From: Candidatus Poribacteria bacterium
Lineage (GTDB): Bacteria; Poribacteria; WGA-4E; WGA-3G
Reading direction: 5' to 3'
Assembly (NCBI GenBank): GCA_003635255.1
Contig: PYJC01000176.1
Span: forward strand, 1-34,956
Length of the DNA stretch: 34,956 nucleotides
The notes under the pieces were generated by a model. It made no database searches and was not told the origin of the DNA. It saw only the letters and a list, made by a program, of their open reading frames with translations. Numbering within the stretch: the stretch's first letter is position 1; every line of letters starts with the position of its first letter. Shown in pieces: positions 7,943-14,720 of the stretch. The position numbers were made by a program, and so were the translations under genes.

Positions 7943-8893
7943 ATGTTTAACAAATCAAAACGTTTCGTCCTATTCGCGCTTACAATTGCGTTGATTGCAC
8001 TCACTGCGACGTTTACGCTAACGCAAGAATCGTGGTTCCCTTCCGAGTGGGGTCCCGACGACCGGCGCGGTGCTGTCAACCGATTAACGCCGCAAAAAGT
8101 ATTGGAAGCCGCCAGTTTAATCAAAACGGGCGAGGTCTTTCAACTCGGCAGGGTCTATGAAAGCGGTATCCCTGTCTTCGGAACCCGGCATTACAGTCTG
8201 CGGATTCCAGCGATGTCGGGTCCGCTCGGTGAGAACAAAACGACCTGGTTTGAAGAGATCTTCAGCGGCGAGATCGGACAGATCGGCACGCAGTTTGATG
8301 GACTCGGGCACATCGGTATCGGCGATCTCTACTACAACGGATTAGACCAGCACGATTTCGCCAAAGCCGAAGGTCTCACAGAACTCGGTGTTGAGAATGT
8401 GGGACCCATCGTAACGCGCGGCGTTCTGATTGATGTCGCTGGCTATAAAGGCGTTGAACACCTCGGCGATAGTTACGAAATTACGCGCGCCGATTTGGAG
8501 GGCGCGCTGAAAAAACAGGGTGATATCCAAATTACGCCCGGCGATGTCGTGATTATCCACACCGGCTGGGGTAAATTCTGGATGACGGATAACGATCGTT
8601 ACGCCGCCACAGAACCCGGCATCGGCATGGAAGCAGGGCAATACTTCGTTGAACAGAAAATTGTGATGCTCTGTTCCGATAATTGGGGTATCGAGGTCGT
8701 CCCGAATCCTGATGAGACCCTCGCGTTTCCGGTGCATCAGTTGTTTATTGTTAAGCACGGCATTTACAATCTTGAAAACATTATCACAGAGGAGTTAGCG
8801 GCGGCGAAAGTCTACGAATTCGCCTTCAGTTTCGCCCCGCTGCGTCTCAAAGGTGCGACGGGTTCACCCGGCAATCCGATCGCTATTCGATAG
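7943..8893 (+). CDS. Exported cyclase-family (kynurenine-formamidase-like) hydrolase
   Basis: A 316-residue protein with an N-terminal signal sequence (hydrophobic stretch to about residue 30, FALTIALIALTATFTLTQ). The body begins WGPDDRRGAVNRLTPQKV, the characteristic opening of larger members of the cyclase superfamily (PF04199). The metal-site motif, usually HxGTHxDxPxH, appears as GTQFDGLGHIGIGD; the first His is Gln here, as in other divergent members. The segment GDVVIIHTGWGKFW is also typical. Members hydrolyse cyclic or amide bonds in a metal-dependent way; the substrate is unknown. GGAGG precedes the ATG. A strong hairpin follows the stop. Confidence 0.8.
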   Translation: MFNKSKRFVLFALTIALIALTATFTLTQESWFPSEWGPDDRRGAVNRLTPQKVLEAASLIKTGEVFQLGRVYESGIPVFGTRHYSLRIPAMSGPLGENKTTWFEEIFSGEIGQIGTQFDGLGHIGIGDLYYNGLDQHDFAKAEGLTELGVENVGPIVTRGVLIDVAGYKGVEHLGDSYEITRADLEGALKKQGDIQITPGDVVIIHTGWGKFWMTDNDRYAATEPGIGMEAGQYFVEQKIVMLCSDNWGIEVVPNPDETLAFPVHQLFIVKHGIYNLENIITEELAAAKVYEFAFSFAPLRLKGATGSPGNPIAIR

Positions 8894-8902
8894 TTTCTTA
8901 TG

Positions 8903-8928
8903 ATGGGACAGCAGCTATGCTGTCCCAT
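8903..8928. repeat. Perfect 11-bp hairpin after the cyclase gene
   Basis: ATGGGACAGCA and TGCTGTCCCAT are separated by GCTA, starting 10 nt after the stop codon. There is no T-run on the plus strand, so it is not a classical intrinsic terminator. It could be a small palindromic repeat or an mRNA 3'-end stabiliser. Confidence 0.5.
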
Positions 8929-9084
8929 ACTGCCTCTCTTTCCCATCCACATCTGCACAAATCCGGGCAGTCCGCCCACTATTTGCCCCATTTCGTGCAA
9001 TCAATACATACGCCAAGCCTCCTAAATCCGCTATATCTCCCATTCTGTCTACTATTTTAAATTGGCATGAAAATTGCTGTTTAC

Positions 9085-9113
9085 TTGACAAGGTTAACAA
9101 GGCAGCGTTTATT
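9085..9113 (+). promoter_or_regulatory. Probable sigma70-type promoter of the TolB-like gene
   Basis: A consensus TTGACA at 9085-9090 is followed after 17 nt by TTTATT (4 of 6 to TATAAT) at 9108-9113. The ATG at 9170 lies 57 nt downstream. Confidence 0.5.
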
Positions 9114-9169
9114 GTGAGAACGCGAAAAGGGTTACATCAATACTCGACGTATAATTAGGAAAATTTTCC

Positions 9170-10147
9170 ATGAAACTACTATACACTTTCTGTTTGTGTT
9201 GCTTGAGTTTAGGACTGCTGGATTCTGTTTCTGCAAAACCACTCACAACTGAAAAAATTATCTTTTCTTCACATCGGAATGGCAACTTTGAAATCTACAT
9301 GATGAATCCTGATGGAAGTCAGCAAGTAAGATTAACCAATCACCGAGCAGACGATTTCGATCCGGTCTGTTCACCAACAGGGGAGGAGATCCTCTTCGTT
9401 TCTGATCGAGGTGGAGAGCGTGATCTCTATATTATGCGTGCTGATGGAGGCGGGGAGCGACCTGTATTTCGCACAGCACCCGCACATAGAGACGATCCCG
9501 CTTGGTCCCCTGATGGGAAAAAAATTGTTTATATCCAACTTGACCGTGAGACTAAACGGAAAACCGTCTATACCGCTAAGGCAGACGGAACATCAGTAAA
9601 CCGCGTTGTTGAAATCGAAAAAGCGGATGGTGAAGAACCCATTTGGTCCCCAGATGGAACAGAAATTGCATTTGTTGTGAGGGGCGAGATTCACTGGACG
9701 AGTCGTCAGATACGATTTATCAACCTAAAAACCGACAAGCAAGAGACACTCCAACTGGATGGTCACCAGCGAATGTGGCAACCGGCGTGGTCATCTGCTA
9801 ACAACAAAATCGCCTTTGTCTGGCGCAGACCGGAGCTTGCACAACAGTCCATATTCATCGTCAATCGCGATGGTAGTGGACTTCAACAGATTGTTGACGC
9901 AATTGTTGTCTTGATAGGGACAAAAGCACTCACTTGGTCGCCATCTGGTGATGAACTCGTCTATTCCCAAGTGATTGACGGTAAATTTCAGATTTTCAAA
10001 ATCAATGTGGAAACGCGTGAAATCACGCAACTTACGCATGACGGAAGCAATTATGTAAGCGATTGGTTTGACCCGCTGGCTTTACCTGTTTCACCGCAGC
10101 CACAATTGTTCACAACTACATGGGGTGAAATCAAAAGTCGGGATTGA
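9170..10147 (+). CDS. Exported TolB-like beta-propeller (PD40 repeats) with C-terminal TTTWG tag
   Basis: A 325-residue protein with a signal peptide (MKLLYTFCLCCLSLGLL...VSA). It contains about six PD40/WD40-like blades of TolB type: NGNFEIYMMNPDGSQQVRLT, followed by DPAWSPDGKKIVYI, EPIWSPDGTEIAF and LTWSPSGDELVYS. Such propellers bind protein or ligand partners in the periplasm or at the cell surface. No enzymatic domain follows. The last residues are TTTWGEIKSRD, closely matching the ends of three LamG proteins elsewhere in the window although the fold is different. The sequence LPVSP 15-19 residues before the end also recurs in the LamG protein ending at 27828. A promoter lies just upstream; the lipoprotein genes follow after 107 nt. 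Confidence 0.8.
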   Translation: MKLLYTFCLCCLSLGLLDSVSAKPLTTEKIIFSSHRNGNFEIYMMNPDGSQQVRLTNHRADDFDPVCSPTGEEILFVSDRGGERDLYIMRADGGGERPVFRTAPAHRDDPAWSPDGKKIVYIQLDRETKRKTVYTAKADGTSVNRVVEIEKADGEEPIWSPDGTEIAFVVRGEIHWTSRQIRFINLKTDKQETLQLDGHQRMWQPAWSSANNKIAFVWRRPELAQQSIFIVNRDGSGLQQIVDAIVVLIGTKALTWSPSGDELVYSQVIDGKFQIFKINVETREITQLTHDGSNYVSDWFDPLALPVSPQPQLFTTTWGEIKSRD

Positions 10148-10254
10148 ATCTGGATGACTACATATACCCAAAATGCTAAACCCCTCTATTTCTATCAATA
10201 TTGTGTAAGTTCTATTGGTGTAGAAACTGCTATTTAAAGGAGGAGGTGTTCATT

Positions 10255-10737
10255 GTGGTGACCCGAATTTTCCAACAGACCTTTTTGAAAATCAACAGAT
10301 TTGCATTTACTTTACATTTTGTGTTTATCGCAAGCATATTGTTGGCAGGGTGTACAGCACCTGCACATTTGATGAACAAATCCGAACCGACACAGGCTGA
10401 GAAACTGCAGCAAACTACAGCCGTATGGAAGGGTGAACACATTTCAAAAGCGATTCAGAAATGGGGGCCACCACATGAGGTTGAAGACAACGGAACAGAT
10501 TGGAAAACCTATGTCTGGCAAGTACCTGTGCAGGCGTTCGTACCTCACCGGTCAACTAATACCGTCCATCGGAGAGTTATCTCTCGGTATCCGAATGGCA
10601 TGCGCGGTGTCGAGGGAACTTCTGTGTCAACAGGCTACGCATTGCATTTCACGTTTTATACGCGTCCAAACGGTATAATCTACAAAACACTCGCAAAGAA
10701 GAATTACGACTCCGGAAGTGAACTCAAGTGGAGGTAA
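10255..10737 (+). CDS. Small lipoprotein, paralogue of the protein at 11389-11880
   Basis: Start GTG 10255 is chosen because AGGAGGAGG lies about 7 nt upstream; the frame is open further back. The 160-residue product has a signal peptide with lipobox LAGC. The mature part starts TAPAHLMNKSEPTQAEKLQQ and carries WKGEHISKAIQKWGPPHEV followed by YVWQ. This WxGxxIxxxIxxWGxP...YxWQ pattern is a small envelope-lipoprotein domain resembling those of the SmpA/OmlA type, though I cannot assign it firmly. A FTFYTRPNGIIYKTL segment near the end is shared with the paralogue. The gene opens a three-gene lipoprotein cluster. Function unknown. Confidence 0.7.
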   Translation: MVTRIFQQTFLKINRFAFTLHFVFIASILLAGCTAPAHLMNKSEPTQAEKLQQTTAVWKGEHISKAIQKWGPPHEVEDNGTDWKTYVWQVPVQAFVPHRSTNTVHRRVISRYPNGMRGVEGTSVSTGYALHFTFYTRPNGIIYKTLAKKNYDSGSELKWR

Positions 10738-10780
10738 GGGTATTTAGGGCTATTCCCTAATGAAACGGAGGTGAAAACCC

Positions 10781-11377
10781 ATGTCGAGTAGAACCTGTTC
10801 TTTGTGCGTATGTGTAGCAATCGGAGCGTGGCTACTCATAGTAGGTTGTGCCTCACTGCCAAAACGAATAGCGGCTACACACCTATCCTGCAAGACATAT
10901 CCAAAACTCGTTGATGGTGATCTTGCCACAAATAGTTTCCTGAAGGTAAAAGGCTTTATTGAAAAGGATAACACTGCTTATAAGCACAGTCTCCGATATG
11001 GCGACTGGGTGGAAGGTAAACATAAGACGGAGGCATTGATTCAACTCGATACGCTTACGAACGTCGCTTACATCGAGGTGCATCCAGTTTCAACCATTTA
11101 TCGTCTCTCGGTAGAAACATCCACCGCAGAGAGAGCGCATGGGAAAACCCCTCTCTTTGAGCCAGTGAGAAGTCATAAGATTGCCAGATCCGAAAGCGGT
11201 GGCGTGATGCGCATCGACATCGACAGACCCGTGCGGGTACTGCGAGTTTCTATCTATGCCAATCGTGATTCAGCGCACGATACACGAGAATCATTGACGG
11301 GTAAAACGAAAGTATCCTTTAAGGATGTTGTGATTCGGGAAATTCGGGTGTATCGTGACGGAAAACCAAAGCAATAG
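10781..11377 (+). CDS. Lipoprotein of unknown function, possible beta-sandwich
   Basis: A 198-residue protein with signal peptide and lipobox IVGC (about residues 15-23); GGAGGTGA lies 8-10 nt before the ATG. The mature part includes PKLVDGDLATNS, then IQLDTLTNVAYIEVHP, and ends VVIREIRVYRDG. A DGDLAT start, a strand with LDT...VAYIEVHP and a final REIRVY strand resemble F5/8-type C (discoidin-like) carbohydrate-binding folds. The likeness is weak and is offered as inference only. It sits between the two paralogous lipoprotein genes, 43 nt after the first and 11 nt before the next, so one operon is likely. Confidence 0.65.
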   Translation: MSSRTCSLCVCVAIGAWLLIVGCASLPKRIAATHLSCKTYPKLVDGDLATNSFLKVKGFIEKDNTAYKHSLRYGDWVEGKHKTEALIQLDTLTNVAYIEVHPVSTIYRLSVETSTAERAHGKTPLFEPVRSHKIARSESGGVMRIDIDRPVRVLRVSIYANRDSAHDTRESLTGKTKVSFKDVVIREIRVYRDGKPKQ

Positions 11378-11388
11378 GAGTTTTAAAA

Positions 11389-11880
11389 ATGAATAAATTC
11401 ACATTCGCCTTATATTTTTTCTTTCTCATAAGCCTCTTAACTACGGGATGCGCGGCACCATCATTCTTGATGAACCCAGCTGAACCCCCTCAGCCATCAC
11501 CAGCAGAACAAATACAGCAAACTACGGAATCTCTGGAATCATGGAAAGGACAACCTATTTCAAAGGTTATTCGGGAATGGGGTACACCACACGGAATAAG
11601 CAACGACGACGAAGGTTCAACAATTTACATTTGGCAGACGCAGATGCTTGTGCAGACACCGCCACAAGGACAAGAATACCGAGTGCTTTCTCGCCGACAC
11701 ACCAGCGATCTACAACGCGGAACAGAGGCATATTTACCAACGGATCACGTCTACGAGTTTATGTTTTATACAGACGCAAACGGTGTAATTTACAAAACTT
11801 TCGTACAAAGAGACGAGAACCCGAGCGTTGGTTCCCAGAGCTTTAGCGTCTCTCATGAAAAATCGGGGACCACGAGATAA
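11389..11880 (+). CDS. Small lipoprotein, paralogue of the protein at 10255-10737
   Basis: A 163-residue protein. AGGAG precedes the ATG. The signal peptide ends in a TTGC lipobox (about Cys21). The mature region parallels the upstream paralogue: CAAPSFLMNPAEP versus CTAPAHLMNKSEP, SWKGQPISKVIREWGTPH versus WKGEHISKAIQKWGPPH, then YIWQ, and FMFYTDANGVIYKTF near the end. The conserved Trp, Gly-Pro and YxWQ positions suggest a compact folded domain. The C-terminal tail after YKTF is unique and probably disordered. It ends 4 nt before the AKR-like start. Function unknown. Confidence 0.7.
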   Translation: MNKFTFALYFFFLISLLTTGCAAPSFLMNPAEPPQPSPAEQIQQTTESLESWKGQPISKVIREWGTPHGISNDDEGSTIYIWQTQMLVQTPPQGQEYRVLSRRHTSDLQRGTEAYLPTDHVYEFMFYTDANGVIYKTFVQRDENPSVGSQSFSVSHEKSGTTR

Positions 11881-11884
11881 CACG

Positions 11885-12748
11885 ATGAAGTTACCGACAA
11901 TTTCCATCGCATCACACCGCGTCACACGGCTCATCATCGGCGGCAATCCGTATAGTGGCATTTCGCACCGCTCTGCTGCAGCATCGAAAGCGATGATAGA
12001 CTACTATACGACGCAGCAGATTATTTCAGACCTTCGGCAAGCAGAGGAGAACGGCATTAACACCGTCCTCGCTCGTGCCGACAGGCATATCATGCGTACT
12101 CTCAATGAGTACTGGAACACGGGCGGCACAATCCAGTGGGTTGCTCAGACACCCAAAGATACAGAATACGCCGATCTCAATGAGTATCTACAGATTATCG
12201 CAAGTTATAAACCGATTGCTATCTATCATCACGGCGGCACGACCGATAAATTGTACGCAGAAGGACGACTCGATTCGTTACACGAAAGCCTCAAATACAT
12301 TCGGGATCTCGGTTGCGCTGTCGGACTCGGCACACACGATCCGTTGGTCCTCAAGCATTGCTATACTGAAGGATATGATGTTGACTTTTATGTCTGCGCA
12401 TTGTATAATCATACAAGACATAGAGAACTCTACCTGCCAGATGATCGGTCCGCAGCATTCGCTGCCATACAGGCGATACCGACACCGATAATCGCTATCA
12501 AAGTATTAGCCGCTGGCAGAAACGAACCGCGAGAGGCTTTTCAACTCGCACTCGAAAATATCAAACCGACAGATGCCATGGCGGTCGGAATGTACACACA
12601 ATTTCAACCCGACCAGATCCACCAGAACGCACGAACTGTCGCTCAACTCATCAGAAAGTCAGAGAATGAACCGAATTGTAGAACCGGAAGTTATGGATAC
12701 AGCGGAAGCCGCGGAAGCCTACGATGCGATGGAGCACGGCGAAGTTGA
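11885..12748 (+). CDS. Aldo/keto-reductase-like TIM-barrel protein with aberrant C-terminus
   Basis: ATG 11885 starts MKLPTISIASHRVTRLIIGGNPYSG, a typical opening strand of AKR-type barrels (RLIIGGN). Later barrel elements include NTVLARADRHI, PIAIYHHGG, GCAVGLGTHDP, VDFYVCALYN and AIKVLAAGR. The canonical catalytic Asp-Tyr-Lys-His set of reductases is not evident, so this may be a barrel of related fold and other activity. The final 27 residues or so (ENEPNCRTGSYGYSGSRGSL...) are low-complexity and overlap the start of the methyltransferase by 83 nt in another frame. This suggests loss of the original stop by an indel or point change. The true domain probably ends near LIRKSE. Confidence 0.65.
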   Translation: MKLPTISIASHRVTRLIIGGNPYSGISHRSAAASKAMIDYYTTQQIISDLRQAEENGINTVLARADRHIMRTLNEYWNTGGTIQWVAQTPKDTEYADLNEYLQIIASYKPIAIYHHGGTTDKLYAEGRLDSLHESLKYIRDLGCAVGLGTHDPLVLKHCYTEGYDVDFYVCALYNHTRHRELYLPDDRSAAFAAIQAIPTPIIAIKVLAAGRNEPREAFQLALENIKPTDAMAVGMYTQFQPDQIHQNARTVAQLIRKSENEPNCRTGSYGYSGSRGSLRCDGARRS

Positions 12749-13319
12749 TCAGGCTTTCGTAGACCGCGTCGTCGCACTCGGCGCAAGTACCGGACATTTC
12801 CTTGATGTCGGCACCGGTCCCGCACAGATTCCTATCCTACTCGCGCAACGCTGTCCTAATATCCACATTACCGCCATCGACCTATCCGAAGAGATGTTGA
12901 AGATAGCGAAACGCCACGTCGCAAATGCCGGTCTCACCGATCAGATAACCCTCGAACGCGTCGATGCCAAAACCTTACCCTACCCCGACAACACCTTTGA
13001 CGGACTTATCTCCAACAGCATCGTGCATCACATCCACAACGCAATGAAGGCACTCCAAGAGATGGGCAGAGTTGCCCGTCCCAAAGGCGTTGTTCTCATC
13101 CGCGATCTCATCCGTCCAGAAACACCCGCAGACGCGCAAGCGTTTGTTGATCGCTATGCCACAGATGACACACCTTACCAACAGAAGTTATACTACGACT
13201 CCTTCCTCGCCGCATTCACCATCGCCGAAGTCAACGAAATGCTGACACAGATGGACATGCCTGATGCCGTCGTAGTCCAAAGCACCGATCGGCATTGGTC
13301 CATTGAACGTGCTGGCTGA
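12666..13319 (+). CDS. Class I SAM-dependent methyltransferase
   Basis: A 217-residue protein from ATG 12666 (MNRIVEPEVMDTAEAAEAYD). The SAM-binding glycine motif FLDVGTGPAQIPILLA (motif I) is followed by the acidic ITAIDLSEEML (motif II), the DAKTLPYPDNTFDGLISN segment, and HHIHNAMKALQEMGRVARPKGVVLI. This is the usual Methyltransf_11 or UbiE-like layout. The C-terminal region would define the acceptor, which is unknown. The start lies inside the preceding AKR-like gene, so expression is probably coupled. The Shine-Dalgarno is weak. A dispersed repeat follows directly after the stop. Confidence 0.8.
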   Translation: MNRIVEPEVMDTAEAAEAYDAMEHGEVDQAFVDRVVALGASTGHFLDVGTGPAQIPILLAQRCPNIHITAIDLSEEMLKIAKRHVANAGLTDQITLERVDAKTLPYPDNTFDGLISNSIVHHIHNAMKALQEMGRVARPKGVVLIRDLIRPETPADAQAFVDRYATDDTPYQQKLYYDSFLAAFTIAEVNEMLTQMDMPDAVVVQSTDRHWSIERAG

Positions 13320-13320
13320 T

Positions 13321-13365
13321 TGTCTGAATCAGGATTTACAAGATGATAGGATTTATAGGATAACC
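13321..13365 (+). repeat. Dispersed repeat, TGTCTGAATCAGGATT type
   Basis: TGTCTGAATCAGGATTTACA begins immediately after the methyltransferase stop and continues with short AGGATTTATAGGAT units. A closely related copy lies in opposite orientation at 17594-17616, and a fragment (CTGTCTGAATCGG on the minus strand) is near 25510-25523. It is non-coding and probably one of many genomic copies. Confidence 0.5.
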
Positions 13366-13422
13366 CAACTTGCTACCTAACGCGTTTTATACATTTGATG
13401 AAACCGTTTTGGTCGGTTTCCC

Positions 13423-13486
13423 CACTCCAGCGGAGTGATATATCTATAGAAACAGTATATCCGACCTCTTGCACTCCAGCGGAGTG
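13423..13486. repeat. Pair of identical 15-bp palindromic hairpins
   Basis: CACTCCAGCGGAGTG occurs at 13423-13437 and again at 13472-13486. Each folds as a 6-bp stem with an AGC loop. An outer pair, GGTCGG at 13411-13416 and CCGACC at 13461-13466, brackets the first copy. The spacing is not CRISPR-like (two units, unrelated flanks). Likely a repetitive extragenic palindrome cluster. Confidence 0.55.
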
Positions 13487-13572
13487 CTATGTGGATAAAA
13501 AGGTGGCAACTTGCGTTAGGATAACGGAAGTTCGCGCGGCTGGGCACTCCCTATGTAATGACAGGTTCATAT

Positions 13573-13827
13573 TCAATCACTAATGAAATCTCCAGTTTGC
13601 CATTCGATGCGTTCGTCTGCCGTTTCTTCATAATGAGTTTTCATTTGTTCCGCCTGTTGTGCCAGAATTTGGCGGCGTTCATCTACCGAAAGACGCATAA
13701 ACGCTGCCTGAGGTGACTGTGTTTCCCCTGCCACCAACTCAGCTAACAAGCAATACGCTAACGGTAACTCCGTTTTTGGAATTTTCGTGACTAATTGCTG
13801 GACCTCAGCGTATATGATTGTTTTCAT
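13573..13827 (-). CDS. Small antitoxin-like protein (orphan)
   Basis: An 84-residue protein starting MKTIIYAEVQQLVTKIPKTE; GGAGAGG lies about 4 nt upstream of the ATG, so the longer frame to 13914 is not needed. The middle region has FMRLSVDERRQILAQQAEQM, and the end is EWQTGDFISD. The xLSxxERRxILxxQAEQM...WQxGDFI pattern is one I associate with small antitoxin-like proteins encoded before PemK-type toxins in cyanobacteria and similar bacteria. No toxin is encoded next to it on either side, so it may be an orphan or a decayed pair. Function is inferred from pattern only. Confidence 0.55.
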   Translation of the reverse strand: MKTIIYAEVQQLVTKIPKTELPLAYCLLAELVAGETQSPQAAFMRLSVDERRQILAQQAEQMKTHYEETADERIEWQTGDFISD

Positions 13828-13960
13828 TTTCCTCTCCTGTCGTAATTGTGATGTGATACACAACACATTGCAGCGCAACATTTTCAACTCTGATCGCCCG
13901 TATATGAAAATCATATCATATTATGTCGAAACTATCAAGAACCGGATCGGGCAGGACTAT

Positions 13961-14065
13961 TTATAGTGAATCCTAAAAATAAAGAGACACTTTCATTCCC
14001 CGGTAGGTTCGGTTTCCTAACCGAACCGGTGCGGAGTGTCCTATTAATTCTAAACTTTACTATAA
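13961..14065. mobile_element. MITE with IS630-type ends and internal hairpin
   Basis: The left end TTATAGTGAATCCTAAAAAT and the reverse complement of the right end, TTATAGTAAAGTTTAGAATT, share the outer TTATAGT and a further AATAA...GACACT block. The interior has a perfect 9-bp hairpin: GGTTCGGTT (14006-14014) and AACCGAACC (14019-14027) around TCCT. The ends terminate in TA, as expected for IS630/Tc1-type insertions. The left end also resembles the IS630-type left end at 34702-34730 (about 21 of 29 positions). It is 105 bp and non-coding. The rest of the gap, 13828-13960, holds nothing I can support. Confidence 0.65.
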
Positions 14066-14104
14066 TTTTCGGTTTCCTTCCTTGTCCAGAACGGACGAAA
14101 TGCC

Positions 14105-14133
14105 TTGACATTCACCTTGGAGTGTGTTAATAT
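14105..14133 (+). promoter_or_regulatory. Strong sigma70-type promoter
   Basis: A consensus TTGACA (14105-14110), a 17-nt spacer and TAATAT (14128-14133). It lies 38 nt before ATG 14172, just downstream of the MITE, and would drive the split HEPN-like locus. Confidence 0.65.
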
Positions 14134-14171
14134 GTGATTATTGAATTTGGAGCAAAGGATGTGAGAGAAGA

Positions 14172-14720
14172 ATGAACGATGGGTTTGACGATGAACAAGA
14201 CTCATCGCTGGTGCCAAGTCAAGTTACGATGAGTGTTCCGAAGTTAAATGCTCGGCAACGGGCAATTTACCAAGGATTGAAAGATATTGGAGAAGAAATA
14301 GAGGCTTTCTATCTCGATGGACTCAAAATCCTACAAGATGATAATCTGCAAACCGCGGCGTACCTTTTAGTACATATTGCCCGGGAAATTGATGGTGGAT
14401 TGCGCGATATTCTATCCAGTGACGAAGGAAAAAAGAACATACAGAAGCAACTCACTACGGAGGTTTTGGCTAAGTTTGGAGATCCTAACGAACTGAAAGA
14501 GCGTAGAGGTCACATCGCTTCGATTCTTGCAGCACTCGGTATTGAGGATGTCGGTACGCTTCTTCCAGACGATGTCCGAATAAATTTTGCTACCAGATGG
14601 ATAAACGTTTCTCCGCAATTTCCTAGGTTTGTCCATCGCCGTGGAGTATGGAAGTCCCCCGTGCCAGAGAAGAAGTCGAGAATTTTTGGTATGAATTTGA
14701 GAGTATATTGGAAGTTTTAG
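14172..14720 (+). CDS. Split large protein, part 1: HEPN-like N-terminal domain (frameshifted end)
   Basis: An 182-residue frame. The first about 160 residues form a coherent helical domain: LNARQRAIYQGLKDIGEEIE, then YLLVHIAREIDGGLRDIL and a C-terminal helix set. It resembles HEPN-like domains at the start of large bacterial proteins of unknown function. Around 14656-14660 there is a run of five C. One more C would change WKSPVPEKKSR into WKSPRAREEVENFWYEFE and join this frame seamlessly to the next ORF. The last about 20 residues of this ORF are therefore probably nonsense after a 1-nt loss. A good promoter precedes it. Either a real frameshift mutation, a programmed shift or a sequence error is possible. 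Confidence 0.6.
   Translation: MNDGFDDEQDSSLVPSQVTMSVPKLNARQRAIYQGLKDIGEEIEAFYLDGLKILQDDNLQTAAYLLVHIAREIDGGLRDILSSDEGKKNIQKQLTTEVLAKFGDPNELKERRGHIASILAALGIEDVGTLLPDDVRINFATRWINVSPQFPRFVHRRGVWKSPVPEKKSRIFGMNLRVYWKF

Noticed and set aside
8903..8928. Intrinsic terminator after the cyclase gene
   Set aside because: The stem is strong but no T-run follows on the plus strand, so it is listed as a hairpin only.
13423..13486. CRISPR-like repeat array
   Set aside because: Only two short palindromes with unrelated flanks, no regular spacers and no cas gene.
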